Below are positions 1-11,352 of a stretch of DNA of 64,000 nt, in pieces. The position numbers were made by a program, and so were the translations under genes. The DNA is from Frateuria flava. GTDB taxonomy: Bacteria > Pseudomonadota > Gammaproteobacteria > Xanthomonadales > Rhodanobacteraceae. Each line of letters opens with the position of its first letter. Within the stretch, counting starts at the first letter, position 1. Under the pieces are notes generated by a model. It was not told where the DNA came from. It was given only the letters and a program-made list of their open reading frames with translations, and did not search any database. The DNA lies in the NCBI RefSeq assembly GCF_017837635.1, contig NZ_JAGJRS010000021.1, positions 124,001-188,000 on the forward strand, given 5' to 3'.

Positions 1-710
1 AGCGCCGGGTCGAAGATGCCCACGCCGAACAGCCGCTCCAGCCCGATCAGCGACAGCGTCATCGCCAGCACCGGCGTGGCCAGGACCATCACCAGCGCCA
101 CCGCGTACATCGCCCACACGAACAGCGGCAGGCGCATCCAGGTCATGCCCGGCGCGCGCAGGGTGTGGATGGTGACGATGAAGTTCAGCCCGGTGAAAAT
201 CGACGAGAAGCCGACGATGAACACGCCGACCACCGCCATCAGCACGTGCGAGTTGGAGAACATCGTCGAGAACGGCGTGTAGAAGGTCCAGCCGGTATCG
301 ACGCCGCCCAGCAGCAGGCAGGCCAGGGTGAAGATGCCGCCGACCATGTACAGGTACCAGCTGAACAGGTTCAACCGCGGGAACGCCACGTCGCGCGCGC
401 CGATCATCAGCGGCAACAGGAAATTGCCCAGCGTGGAAGGGATCGAGGGGATCAGGAAGAACCACACCATCACCACGCCGTGGAAGGTGAAGGCCTTGTT
501 GTAGGTCTCGGCGCTGAGCAGGTCGCCGGCGGGCGTGACCAGCTCCCAGCGGATCAGCGCCGCCGCCAGGCCGCCGAGGAAGAAGAAGAAGGTGATGCCC
601 AGGCCGTACAGCACGCCGATGCGCTTGTGGTCGTGCGTCAGCAGCCACGAGCGCAGGCCGAAGCCCTCTTCCAGGTAGCTGCGCGGGAGCGGCAGCTCAA
701 CGGTGCTCAT
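1..710 (-). CDS. ctaD: Cytochrome c oxidase subunit I (caa3-type), N-terminal part; gene runs off the window start
   Basis: This is the first 236 residues of the haem-copper oxidase catalytic subunit, an inner-membrane protein that reduces O2 and pumps protons. Several hydrophobic helices are visible. [12 protein letters not shown] segment carries the histidine expected to ligate the low-spin haem, followed by the subunit-I-like stretch [16 protein letters not shown]. The ATG at 710 overlaps the 3' end of coxB by 14 bases, so translation is probably coupled to it. The gene is the last visible member of a long operon with alternative complex III and SCO, which suggests the oxidase receives electrons directly from that complex. 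The haem a3/CuB ligands lie outside the window, so the oxidase subtype rests on the neighbouring coxB. Confidence 0.95.
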   Translation of the reverse strand, partial: MSTVELPLPRSYLEEGFGLRSWLLTHDHKRIGVLYGLGITFFFFLGGLAAALIRWELVTPAGDLLSAETYNKAFTFHGVVMVWFFLIPSIPSTLGNFLLPLMIGARDVAFPRLNLFSWYLYMVGGIFTLACLLLGGVDTGWTFYTPFSTMFSNSHVLMAVVGVFIVGFSSIFTGLNFIVTIHTLRAPGMTWMRLPLFVWAMYAVALVMVLATPVLAMTLSLIGLERLFGVGIFDPA

Positions 711-1629
711 CGGTGTCCTCCGCCGCGTGGGTTCGGGTCTTCAGGTACGCCACCAGGGCCAGCACGTCCTCCTCCCCGATGCGGCCCTCGAAGCTGGGCA
801 TGATCGGCGCGTAGCCGGCCGCGACCTGTTTCTTCGGCAGCAGGATCGAGTCGTGCAGGTAGCGCTCGTCGGCCAGCACCTGCGAGCCGTCGGCCAGCGG
901 CACGGTCCGGCCATAGAGGTCGTAGAGATTCGGCGCGTGCACGCCCGATTGCGGATCGTGGCAGCCGCTGCAGCCGAGCTGGCGGAACAGGTCCGCGCCC
1001 TGCGCGGCCAGGCCGGTGCCCTGGTGCGCGTGCAGCCAGCGCGCGTAGTCGGCTGGCGGCATCACCACCACGCGGCCACGCATGCGCGCGTGGTCGGTGC
1101 CGCAGAACTCGGCGCAGAACAGGTCGTAGGTACCCGCCTGCGTGGCGGTGAACCAAAGTTGCGTGTAGCGGTCCGGCAGCACGTCCTGCTTCACGCGGAA
1201 GGCCGGCACGTAGAAGCTGTGGATCACGTCCTGCGAGGTCATCACCAGGCGGATCGGCTGGCCCGCCGGCACGTGCAGCTGGTCGATCTCGCGCTGGCCG
1301 CCCGGGTGCTGCACCTTCCACATCCACTGCTTGGCCACCACGTAGACCGGCTGCGCGTCCTTCGGCGGCGTGCGCAGCTTGATCCACAGGTGCACGCTCC
1401 ACCCGAAGATGCCCATGAACAGGAAGAACGGGATCAGCGTCCACGCCAGCTCCACGCCCAGGTGCGAGTGCGCCGGCGTGCGCTCGGCATCGGTGCCGTG
1501 GCGGTATTTCACGCAGAACACGATCATCACCGTGAACACGCCGATGACCACCAGCGCGCACAGTGCGAGCAGCGTGTCGAACAGGTGGTCGACGTTGGGC
1601 GCGAAGGAGGAGGCCTGCGGCAGCATCAT
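697..1629 (-). CDS. coxB: Cytochrome c oxidase subunit II with fused cytochrome c domain (caa3 type)
   Basis: The 310-residue CuA-bearing subunit II passes electrons from its haem c domain through CuA to subunit I. In order it has two transmembrane segments (about residues 20-90), a periplasmic cupredoxin domain with VIHSFYVP and the CuA motif [12 protein letters not shown], then a C-terminal cytochrome c domain with CSGCH and a downstream Met ligand region (APIMPSFEG). That fusion defines caa3-type oxidases. The start at 1629 is chosen because ATGATGA there overlaps the sco stop codon; a longer upstream frame would run through sco. Its end overlaps the ctaD start. Identification is firm. Confidence 0.95.
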   Translation of the reverse strand: MMLPQASSFAPNVDHLFDTLLALCALVVIGVFTVMIVFCVKYRHGTDAERTPAHSHLGVELAWTLIPFFLFMGIFGWSVHLWIKLRTPPKDAQPVYVVAKQWMWKVQHPGGQREIDQLHVPAGQPIRLVMTSQDVIHSFYVPAFRVKQDVLPDRYTQLWFTATQAGTYDLFCAEFCGTDHARMRGRVVVMPPADYARWLHAHQGTGLAAQGADLFRQLGCSGCHDPQSGVHAPNLYDLYGRTVPLADGSQVLADERYLHDSILLPKKQVAAGYAPIMPSFEGRIGEEDVLALVAYLKTRTHAAEDTDEHR

Positions 1630-2501
1630 GCGCGCGCCCTCGCCTTGAGCCAGGCCAGCCAGCCGCCGAGAACCAGCACGAAGGCCACGCCCAGCACTTG
1701 CATGGTGCGCCCGATCGCCAGGCTGTAGCGGCCGGTGGTGGGGTCGTAGCCGCAGCACAGCAGCACCAGGCGGTCGATCACGTTGCCGAGCTCGCCCTGC
1801 GAGGCATGCACCAGCGCCAACCGCAACGAGGCCGGCGGCCAGGACACGCCGAAGAAGTATTGCGCCACCTTGCCGTCGGGGGTGATCGCCACCAGGCCGG
1901 CGGCGTGCGCGTACTGGTGCAGGTTCTCATCGTAGAAGTAGCGGAAGCCCACGGCGCTGGCCAGCGCGCCGATCGAGGCCGCATCGCCGCTGAGGAAATG
2001 CCATCGCGGCACGTGCGCCTTCGGGTCCATGCGCGCCAGCATGGCCTGTGTGTGGCGTGCGTCCGCCGGCGTCTCGGCCGGGTCGATGCTGACGAAGGCC
2101 ACTTCGAAGTCGCGGCCAGGCATCAGGTCGAGTCCTTCCAGGGTGTGCGCCATGCCGTTGAGCACCACGTCGCAGAGGTTGGGGCAGCGGTAGTAGCCCA
2201 GCGCGAGCAGCAGCGGCTTGCCATCGGCCAGGGTGCGCAGGTCGATGGGCCGGCCGTTGGCGTCCAGGAAGCGCACGTCGCGCGGGACGCGTGCGCCGAG
2301 GCGCTGGTCGAAGCCGGCGCGCTGGGTGAGGTCGGGGGGCGGTGGCGGTGCGTGCGTGGCCCAGGCGCGCGCGCCTGCCACCGACATCCACGCGAAGAAC
2401 AGCCAGGCCATTTGTAGGAGCGCACCCTGTGCGCGACCGCGCGGCATGGTCGGGCATGGCGGTCGCGCACAGGGTGCGCTCCTACACGGAAAGGCGGTCA
2501 T
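1626..2501 (-). CDS. sco: SCO1/SenC copper chaperone for CuA assembly, N-terminus extended by an in-frame REP
   Basis: The protein is a membrane-anchored thioredoxin-fold copper chaperone expected to metallate CuA of CoxB. The CPNLC copper motif, the downstream His in QYAHAAGL and a C-terminal transmembrane helix (MQVLGVAFVLVLGGWLAWL) are visible. The ATG at 2501 overlaps the previous stop as ATGA, like most junctions in this operon, so it is taken as the start. Codons 6-30 then translate a REP palindrome (2413-2486), and a hydrophobic signal-like segment begins only at Met31 (ATG at 2411). Initiation at 2411 would give a 261-residue protein without the repeat, but with no basic residue ahead of the hydrophobic core and no clear ribosome binding site. 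Family identity is firm; the exact start is not. Confidence 0.9.
   Translation of the reverse strand: MTAFPCRSAPCARPPCPTMPRGRAQGALLQMAWLFFAWMSVAGARAWATHAPPPPPDLTQRAGFDQRLGARVPRDVRFLDANGRPIDLRTLADGKPLLLALGYYRCPNLCDVVLNGMAHTLEGLDLMPGRDFEVAFVSIDPAETPADARHTQAMLARMDPKAHVPRWHFLSGDAASIGALASAVGFRYFYDENLHQYAHAAGLVAITPDGKVAQYFFGVSWPPASLRLALVHASQGELGNVIDRLVLLCCGYDPTTGRYSLAIGRTMQVLGVAFVLVLGGWLAWLKARARA
2413..2486. repeat. REPIN: two inverted GTAG-type REPs
   Basis: Perfect 28-base inverted arms (2413-2440 and 2459-2486) are separated by an 18-base loop. Each arm carries GTAGGAG followed by its own small hairpin GCGCAC-CCT-GTGCGC. A GTAG head is typical of RAYT-associated REPs described in Stenotrophomonas and relatives. 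Related copies are at 4584-4658 and 18145-18201. This copy lies inside the 5' end of the sco frame. Confidence 0.9.
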
Positions 2502-2860
2502 CGCGGCTGCTCCGCGGACGCCGCGGACGCCGGCGCGCCCTGCCCCGCGGCGACCAGCGCCATCGCTCGCGTGATCGGAATCCGCGCCACCGTATGCGCC
2601 GGGTCGATCCATTGGTAAGCGTCCAGACGCGAACGCTGCAGCGCGCGCTCCGCGGCGATGTCGGTCGCCGGGTCGGGCTGCAGCCGCGGTTGCGGCGGGA
2701 TCGGCCGGGGCGGTTGCTCGCCCGCGGTCAGTACCGGCCGCGCCCAGACGTACACCAGCAGCACGATCGCCAGCAGGCTGAGCGCCAGGATGGCCGCGGC
2801 CCAGTGCAGCACGCCGGCCGCGATCGTATAGGACGCGTGCGAATCGGGCTGCCGGCTCAT
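2498..2860 (-). CDS. Small single-helix membrane protein of the complex III/oxidase operon
   Basis: A 120-residue protein has one strong transmembrane helix (about residues 14-38) and a soluble tail. The tail contains a segment reading YQWIDPAHTVARIPITRAM. As I remember, a similar [YG]-W-[IV]-D...-V-x-I-P-I-x-R-A-M motif occurs in small unnamed proteins next to SCO and oxidase genes elsewhere. Its ATG at 2860 overlaps the actF stop, and its TGA overlaps the sco start, so it is tightly coupled in the operon. It may be an accessory subunit (ActG-like in position) or an assembly factor. No cofactor motif is visible and I assign no function. Confidence 0.75.
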   Translation of the reverse strand: MSRQPDSHASYTIAAGVLHWAAAILALSLLAIVLLVYVWARPVLTAGEQPPRPIPPQPRLQPDPATDIAAERALQRSRLDAYQWIDPAHTVARIPITRAMALVAAGQGAPASAASAEQPR

Positions 2861-3936
2861 GGTCCGAGCTCCAGCGCGGCGCGCCGCCGCGCGCCGTAGC
2901 CCAGCCACCACAGCCCGCCGAGGCCGATCCACGCCAGCGGATCGCTCCAGGCCAGGGCGTGCGCGCGCAGCCCCGGCAGCACCAGCCAGGCGACATAGCC
3001 GATCTGCGCGACGAACAGCCACAGCGCCACGCCGGCCAGCCAGGCGACGCGCTGCTTGGCCTGGCGCGAGAGCAGCACGGCGAACGGCAGCGCCAGGTGG
3101 AACAGCACCAGGAACGCGCCCAGCCAGCGCCAGGCGCTCTTCACCCGCGGCAGGTACCACACCGTCTCCGATGGCAGGTCGGCGATCCATACGGTCAGGT
3201 AGTCCATGAAGGCGAGGTAGCCCCAGGCGAGCACCAGCACCATCAGAATGCTGCCCAGGTCGTTCAGCCGTCTGGACGTCCAGAGGACCGATCCACTGTC
3301 GGGTCGCGTGACGCTGATCCACACGGCCAGGCCCGCGGCGGCCAGCATTTGCGCCGTGCCGACCAGGATGCCGAGGGTCGTGGAGTGCCAACGCGGCACC
3401 AGCGAGGCGACCCAGTCGATCGCCGCCACCGACACGGTCAGGGTGTAGAGGATCAGGCCGCCCGCCGCGAAGCGCCCGGCGGCGGGCGTGGCCAGCCGCC
3501 GGCGGATGCCGTGCGCGAGCCACAGCCACAGCGCGAACACGACCACCGCGCGCACGAGGAAGAACGGCAGGTTGAGCCACCAGCGCTGGTGCGCGAGGTT
3601 GGGATCGGCCGCCTGCGGGTCCGCCCAGGGGAACAGCACCGCCGCGCCGATCAGCACCGGCAGCAGCAGCAGCGCCATCAGCGGCAGCCGCCGGCTGGCG
3701 GCCAGCAGCGCCGGACGCAGGGCGAAGCCCCAGTCGCCGCCGGTCAGCGCGTGGACCAGCAACAGGCCCACGCTGCCCAGCGCCGGCGCCAGCCAGAACA
3801 GCCAGGCGAACAGGTAGGACAACAGCACCGTGCGCGGCGCGTGCAGCCCGAGCAGCAGGCAGCCGGCCAGCGCGAGCACGCCGATCACCGCGGCGATGCC
3901 TTCGCCGCGCGACACCCGGGGCCAGCGCCGGCTCAT
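2857..3936 (-). CDS. actF: Alternative complex III membrane subunit ActF (NrfD-like)
   Basis: The 359-residue polytopic protein has about ten hydrophobic segments and lies downstream of ActC-, ActD- and ActE-like genes, the position of ActF in alternative complex III operons. Family members are NrfD-like quinol-interacting subunits. Recognisable segments include QRWWLNLPFFLVRAVV and a late amphipathic stretch around YLTVWIADLPSETVWYL. The ATG at 3936 overlaps the actE stop, and its own stop overlaps the next start. It is somewhat shorter than ActF proteins I recall. Assignment rests on fold type and operon order. Confidence 0.88.
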   Translation of the reverse strand: MSRRWPRVSRGEGIAAVIGVLALAGCLLLGLHAPRTVLLSYLFAWLFWLAPALGSVGLLLVHALTGGDWGFALRPALLAASRRLPLMALLLLPVLIGAAVLFPWADPQAADPNLAHQRWWLNLPFFLVRAVVVFALWLWLAHGIRRRLATPAAGRFAAGGLILYTLTVSVAAIDWVASLVPRWHSTTLGILVGTAQMLAAAGLAVWISVTRPDSGSVLWTSRRLNDLGSILMVLVLAWGYLAFMDYLTVWIADLPSETVWYLPRVKSAWRWLGAFLVLFHLALPFAVLLSRQAKQRVAWLAGVALWLFVAQIGYVAWLVLPGLRAHALAWSDPLAWIGLGGLWWLGYGARRRAALELGP

Positions 3937-4679
3937 CGGCGCACCTCCGTCGGCAGGCGCGCCAGGTCCTGCGGCGTCAGCCGGTCGCGCGGGGCGTGCT
4001 GGGAGAGCTGCAGCGCACGGATGTAGGCCACGATGGCCCAGCGGTCGTGTGGGCTGATGCGGTCGGCGTACGGGTACATCACGCCGTAGCCGTCGCTGAT
4101 CACCTGGTAGAAATGGCTGTCCGGCGCGTTGCGCAGGCGGTCGGTGTGGTAGCTCGGCGGTGCCGGGAAGCCGCGCCGGGCGATCATGCCGTCGCCGTTG
4201 CCAGCGCGGCCGTGGCAGGGCGCGCAGTAGATGTCGAAGCGCTGCCGCCCACGCTGCAGCAGCGCCATGGTCACCGGCAGCGGATTGGCATAGCGGCGCT
4301 CGCCGACGTCGGCCTGGGCCAGGCTTCGACCCTGCGCATCCAGCGGCAACGCCGGGCCGGGATCGGGTGGCAACGTCATGTGTCCGCGGCGGCCGCTGGC
4401 CGTGTCGGCTGCCGCGCCCTGCGCCATCGGCACGCTGCCCGGTGGCGGCGTGCGCGCGCTGTTGCCGTCGGCGAACAGCGGGCTGGGCTCGAGCGGCTTG
4501 TACTTGGGCTGGGAGTACATGTCGTGCATGGCCTGCTCGCAGCCGGTGAGCGCGAACAGCGCCGCCAGCATGAACACGTACCTTGCAGGTGCTAACCCTG
4601 TGCGCGACCGCCATCGCTCCGGCGCGGTCCCCGGTCGCGCACAGGGTGCGCTCCTACAGAGGAAGGCCGGGCGCTTCAT
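3933..4679 (-). CDS. actE: Alternative complex III monohaem cytochrome c lipoprotein ActE, N-terminus carrying a REP
   Basis: This periplasmic membrane-anchored cytochrome c is expected to relay electrons from ActA toward the oxidase. A CAPCH haem motif, a later Met-containing stretch GVMYPYADRISPHDRW and a lipobox LFALTGC are visible. The ATG at 4679 overlaps the actD stop (ATGA), giving 248 residues. About residues 8-30 are translated from a REP palindrome (4584-4658), placing the lipobox Cys near residue 47 instead of the usual 18-25. An internal ATG at 4571 begins MLAALFALTGC but lacks the basic n-region normal for lipoproteins. The true start needs experiment; the family call is firm. 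Confidence 0.9.
   Translation of the reverse strand: MKRPAFLCRSAPCARPGTAPERWRSRTGLAPARYVFMLAALFALTGCEQAMHDMYSQPKYKPLEPSPLFADGNSARTPPPGSVPMAQGAAADTASGRRGHMTLPPDPGPALPLDAQGRSLAQADVGERRYANPLPVTMALLQRGRQRFDIYCAPCHGRAGNGDGMIARRGFPAPPSYHTDRLRNAPDSHFYQVISDGYGVMYPYADRISPHDRWAIVAYIRALQLSQHAPRDRLTPQDLARLPTEVRR
4584..4658. repeat. REPIN, one arm degenerate
   Basis: Right arm 4632-4658 matches the repeat at 2459-2486. The left arm 4584-4610 has several substitutions but keeps ACCCTGTGCGCGACCG. It lies in frame between the overlapping start of actE and its lipobox, and reads CRSAPCARP in the same frame as the copy in sco. Confidence 0.85.
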
Positions 4680-5212
4680 GGCCCCACCCGGTCGATCGCC
4701 AGTGGCGCCAGCCGCGCGAGGTCGTCGTGGGCCAGCGCCGGGTCGAAGCAGGGATCGTCGGCGCGCAGCCAGACGAAGAAGCCGTCGCGGCTGGCCGCCT
4801 CGAAGCACGGCACGTCGAACAGCGGATGGTGCAGCCGGGGCAGGCCGTTGGCGAAGAACATGCCGACGATGCCGAACACGGCGGCGAACAGGATCGTCAT
4901 CTCCAGCGCCGCCGGGATGAACGCCGGCCAGCTCGCGTTTGGCCGACCGCCGACGTTGATCGGATAGTCGATCACCGAGGCGTACCACTCCAGCAACAGC
5001 GTGCCGAAGCCGCCGGCCAGGCCGCCCAGCAACACCAGCAGCGGGATGCGGTTGCGCATCGGCCCCAGCGCCTGGGCCAGGCCCTCGACCGGATAGGGCG
5101 TATAGGCTTCCAGTTGCGTGTAGCCGCGCCCGCGCAGCTCGCGCACCGCCATCAGCAGCGCCCCCGCATCCTCGAAGCGGGCCAGCCAGCCCTGCTCGTG
5201 CAACCGGTTCAT
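4676..5212 (-). CDS. actD: Alternative complex III subunit ActD (DUF3341)
   Basis: A 178-residue protein has an N-terminal soluble ferredoxin-like region (MNRLHEQGWLARFEDAGAL, GYTQLEAYTPYPVEGL) and two transmembrane helices (about 55-75 and 95-118). This is the layout of the DUF3341/ActD family. ActD is a structural subunit without cofactors. It starts at 5212 within an ATGA overlap with actC, and its own stop overlaps actE. The tyrosine-proline motif YTPYPV and the helix pair make the call secure. Confidence 0.92.
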   Translation of the reverse strand: MNRLHEQGWLARFEDAGALLMAVRELRGRGYTQLEAYTPYPVEGLAQALGPMRNRIPLLVLLGGLAGGFGTLLLEWYASVIDYPINVGGRPNASWPAFIPAALEMTILFAAVFGIVGMFFANGLPRLHHPLFDVPCFEAASRDGFFVWLRADDPCFDPALAHDDLARLAPLAIDRVGP

Positions 5213-6570
5213 GCGCCCTCCCTTTCGAGCCGTGCGCGCAATTTGCGCAGCTCGAACATCGGCAGCAGCGGCAGCAGCCGCACGAACAGCAGGAACAGCA
5301 GGAAGAACAGCCCGATCGACCCGGCCAGGAAGGCGATGTCCCAGACCGTCGGATAGAACATGCCCCAGCTCGAGGGCAGGAAATCGTGGTACAGGCTGCT
5401 GATGATCAGCTCGAAGCGCTCGAACCACATGCCGACCAGTACCAGCAGCGCGATCACGAACAGCGCCGCGTGGCTCCTGCGCACGCGCTCGAACCAGATC
5501 GCCTGGATCGCCACCACGTTGCAGCCGATGATCGTCCAGTACACCCAGGCGTAGGCGCCGGTCAGCTCCTGCATGGCGTGTGCGATCTCGTAGCGGTCGC
5601 CGCTGTAGAAGGCGTTGAACAGTTCCGAGGCGTAGCTGTAGTCGACGAACAGGCCGGCGGCGAGCATCAGCTTGGCCAGGTTGGCGATGTGCCGCTCGGT
5701 GATGAAGTCGCCCAGCCCGAAGAAGCGCCGCAACGGGATGCCCAGCACCAGCACCATGCCAAAGCCGGAGAACAGCGCGCCGGCGACGAAGAACGGCGGG
5801 AAGATGGTCGAGTGCCAGCCCGGCAGCAGGCCCTCGGAGAAATCCAGCGCCACCATCGAGTGCACCGAGAACACCAGCGGCACGGCCATCGCCGCAAGCA
5901 GCAGGTTGAGCGTCTCGAAGCGCTGCCAGTGCCGCGCCTCGCCGCGCCAGCCGGCGGCGAGCAGGCCGTAGAACACCTGCTTGCCACGGGTGGCGGCGCG
6001 GTCGCGCAGGGTGGCCAGGTCGGGGATCAGGCCGACGTAGAAGTACAGCACCGAGACGATCAGGTAGGCGACGATGGCCGAGAAGTCCCAGAACAGCGAG
6101 CTGCGCCACTGCGGCCACACGCCCATGCGATCCGGATAGGGCGCCAGCCAGTAGAAGAACCACGGCCGGCCCAGGTGCAGGATCGGGAAAATGCCCGAGA
6201 CCGAGACGGCGAACACGGTCATCGCCTCGGCGTAGCGGTTGAGCGCGTTGCGCCAGCCCTGCCGCGCCAGGTACAGGCCGCCGGAAATGAAGGTGCCGGC
6301 CATGCCGATGGCGATCCACCAGACGTAGTCCGCGATGGCGAAGGCCCACGCCACCGGGATGTCCAGGCCCCAGATGCCCACGCCCTTGGCCAGCAGCCAC
6401 ACGATGCCGGCGCCCAGCCAGGCGGTGAGCACGAAGGAGAGCGCGAAGGCGACCATCCACAGGCGACCGGTGGGTCGCTCGAGCACGATGGCGCTCACCT
6501 TGTCGGTAATCGAGGCGTCGGTTTCGCGTAGGGCCAGCAGCCGGGCGTTCATGTCGCGGTGCCCATGCAT
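5209..6570 (-). CDS. actC: Alternative complex III quinol-site membrane subunit ActC (NrfD/PsrC family)
   Basis: The 453-residue polytopic protein has about ten transmembrane helices and is the NrfD-like subunit that forms a quinol site in alternative complex III. Typical segments are AIADYVWWIAIGMAGTFISG, FPILHLGRPWFFYWLAPYP, FSVHSMVALDFSEGLLPGWH and FERFELIISSLYHDFLPSSW. The start at 6570 has a purine-rich GCGGGAG upstream; Met7 (6552) is an alternative. The stop overlaps actD. It is separated from actB by a 660-base repeat array, unlike the tight junctions that follow. Confidence 0.95.
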   Translation of the reverse strand: MHGHRDMNARLLALRETDASITDKVSAIVLERPTGRLWMVAFALSFVLTAWLGAGIVWLLAKGVGIWGLDIPVAWAFAIADYVWWIAIGMAGTFISGGLYLARQGWRNALNRYAEAMTVFAVSVSGIFPILHLGRPWFFYWLAPYPDRMGVWPQWRSSLFWDFSAIVAYLIVSVLYFYVGLIPDLATLRDRAATRGKQVFYGLLAAGWRGEARHWQRFETLNLLLAAMAVPLVFSVHSMVALDFSEGLLPGWHSTIFPPFFVAGALFSGFGMVLVLGIPLRRFFGLGDFITERHIANLAKLMLAAGLFVDYSYASELFNAFYSGDRYEIAHAMQELTGAYAWVYWTIIGCNVVAIQAIWFERVRRSHAALFVIALLVLVGMWFERFELIISSLYHDFLPSSWGMFYPTVWDIAFLAGSIGLFFLLFLLFVRLLPLLPMFELRKLRARLEREGA

Positions 6571-6574
6571 GCCA

Positions 6575-7220
6575 CTCCCGCTTCCTCTCCTGTGCGGGGA
6601 GAGGGGGCGGGTTTGCGGCAGGTGCGGGACAGGGGCGCGATGGATAGCGCGAGAGCATGCGATGGTCTCGCCCCCCCATCCGCCAATACGGCTCCCTCTC
6701 CCCTGCGGGGAGCGGGCTGGGGTGAGGGGTCATGGCCTGCGGTGAGGCCTGGCCGTAGCCGGGTGCCTGGCAAAAAGCCACGCGGAGGATGGAAATTCCG
6801 GGCGAGCCCCGGCCCCTCACCCCAACCCTCTCCCCGCAGGGGAGAGGGAGCGGGTCTGCGGCGGGTGCGGGACAGCAGCGCGGTGGATAGGGCGAGAACA
6901 TGCGATGGCCCCGACCACCGATCCGCCAATACGGCTCCCTCTCCCCTGCGGGGAGAGGGAGCGGGTCTGCGGCAAGTGCGAGACAGGGGCGCGGTGGATA
7001 GGGCGAGGGCATGCGATGGCCTCGCCCTCCCATCCGCCGATACGGCCCCCTCTCCCCTCCGGGGAGAGGGCTGGGGTGAGGGGTCAAGGCTTGCGGGGAC
7101 GCTTGGCCGCAGCCGGGCGCCTGGCGAAAGGCCACGCGGTAGATGGAAGTTCGGGGCGAGCCCCGGCCCCTCACCCCAACCCTCTCCCCGGAGGGGAGAG
7201 GGAGCCTGATCATGGCAAGC
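6575..7220. repeat. Composite palindromic repeat array between actB and actC (A-B-A-A-B units)
   Basis: About 640 bases consist of two repeated unit types bounded by CTCCCTCTCCCC/GGGGAGAGGGAG hairpins. Unit A (near 6596-6710, 6843-6955, 6955-7065) contains GATAGGGCGAG and CATGCGATGG. Unit B (near 6710-6840 and 7067-7200) contains TGAGGGGTCA, GGCGAAAGGCCACGCGG-like and GGGCGAGCCCCGG segments. Open frames across it ([11 protein letters not shown] and similar) are repeat translations, not genes. The array interrupts an otherwise tightly packed operon. Confidence 0.85.
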
Positions 7221-7234
7221 ATGAGGGAACCCGC

Positions 7235-10156
<2,922 letters not shown>

Positions 10157-10187
10157 GCCGTCGCTCTCCCGATGGTGGCGCTGGCGC

Positions 10188-10835
10188 TCAGCGGTGGCAT
10201 ACCGAGCAATCCGTGAGCCGGCGGGTGTCGATGTGGTAGCGCTTGATCAGCGCCAGGCCGAGTTTCTGCTGGTCGTCGGCCTGCCATCCCATGGCGAATT
10301 CCTGCTCGCGCGGGCGCAGGTACTTCTGTGGCGCGCGATGGCAGTCCAGGCACCATTCCATCGACAGCGACTTGGTGCGCATGGTCAGCGGCATGCGGTC
10401 GACGCGGCCATGGCAGCTTTCGCAGCCGACGCCCTTGGCCACGTGGATGGAGTGGTTGAAGTAGACGAAGTCGGGCAGCTGGTGGACGCGCTGCCAGTGC
10501 AGCGCCACGCCGCGCTCCCAGCTTTCGACCACGGGCTTCAGCACGGCCTGGTCGGTGTACAGCTGCGAGTGGCAGGTCATGCAGGTGGAGATCGGCGGCA
10601 TGCCGGCGAAGGCGGACGTTTCCACCGTGTCGTGGCAGTAGCGGCAGTCGATGCCGTCGTCGCCGACGTGGTGCTTGTGGCTGAACGGGACGGGTTGTTC
10701 CACGGCCTCGCCGATGCGGTGCGGTTCGTTGGTCAGGCCGCGCCAGGCCAGCACCGCGGCGCTCGCGAGCACCAGCACGGCCAGCAGGGCGAGCTTGACG
10801 AACAGGCCGAAGCGCGGATGGAAGATCTGGGTCAT
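10188..10835 (-). CDS. actA: Alternative complex III pentahaem cytochrome c ActA
   Basis: The 215-residue protein has an N-terminal membrane anchor (about residues 12-31) and five CXXCH motifs: CRYCH, CMTCH, CESCH, CLDCH and CSVCH at the extreme C-terminus. Five haems match ActA of alternative complex III. It is the first gene of the operon, so the promoter should lie just upstream before the tandem repeat block; I could not identify a clear one. An AGAGGG stretch a few bases upstream of the ATG at 10835 can act as ribosome binding site. Confidence 0.95.
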   Translation of the reverse strand: MTQIFHPRFGLFVKLALLAVLVLASAAVLAWRGLTNEPHRIGEAVEQPVPFSHKHHVGDDGIDCRYCHDTVETSAFAGMPPISTCMTCHSQLYTDQAVLKPVVESWERGVALHWQRVHQLPDFVYFNHSIHVAKGVGCESCHGRVDRMPLTMRTKSLSMEWCLDCHRAPQKYLRPREQEFAMGWQADDQQKLGLALIKRYHIDTRRLTDCSVCHR

Positions 10836-10935
10836 CGCCCTCTCGTGTGGGTCCTTTCAGGCGAGCGTTCGACGGCAACCATCGCAGGGATGGCGTGAAG
10901 CCCGGTTTTATTTAGTTGGCGCGGCGCGAAGCGCC

Positions 10936-11345
10936 TCGTTCGCTTCCTCTCCCCCAGGTTTTCCAAAAGATGGGGGAGAGGATTGAGGTGAGGGGTCGCT
11001 CTTGCGGGGAACCCCAGAAGGAAGCCTCCGCGCGAGCCCCGACCCCTCACCCCGGCCCTCTCCCCGGAGGGGAGAGGGAGCAGAGCGATCGACCATCCCC
11101 GCGAACCCCGGCCCCTCACCCCAGCCCTCTCCCCGGAGGGGAGAGGGAGCAGAGCGATCGACCTTCCCCGCGAGCCCCGGCCCCTCACCCCAGCCCTCTC
11201 CCCGGAGGGGAGAGGGAGCAGAGCGATCGACCTTGCCGCGCGCACCCCGGCCCCTCACCCCAACCCTCTCCCCGGAGGGGAGAGGGAGCAGAGCGATCGA
11301 CCTTGCCGCGCGCACCGGCCCCTCACCCCGGCCCTCTCCCCGGCG
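10936..11345. repeat. Tandem ~69-base palindromic repeats
   Basis: Five copies of a CCTCACCCC(A/G)(G/A)CCCTCTCCCC-GGAGGGGAGAGGGAG palindrome occur, the intervening CAGAGCGATCGACC marker starting at 11081, 11150, 11219 and 11289 (periods 69, 69, 70). Divergent half-units flank it (10936-11040 and 11320-11345). The family is the same as in the array at 6575-7220 and in lhr. Nothing else is seen between actA and the cytochrome gene; the actA promoter should be near 10840-10930. Confidence 0.9.
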
Positions 11346-11352
11346 CGAAGCG

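Noticed and set aside
10936-11345. Regularly spaced repeats that could suggest a CRISPR array
   Set aside because: Period is 69-70 bases with near-identical whole units, strong internal palindromes and no variable spacers; no cas genes are present.
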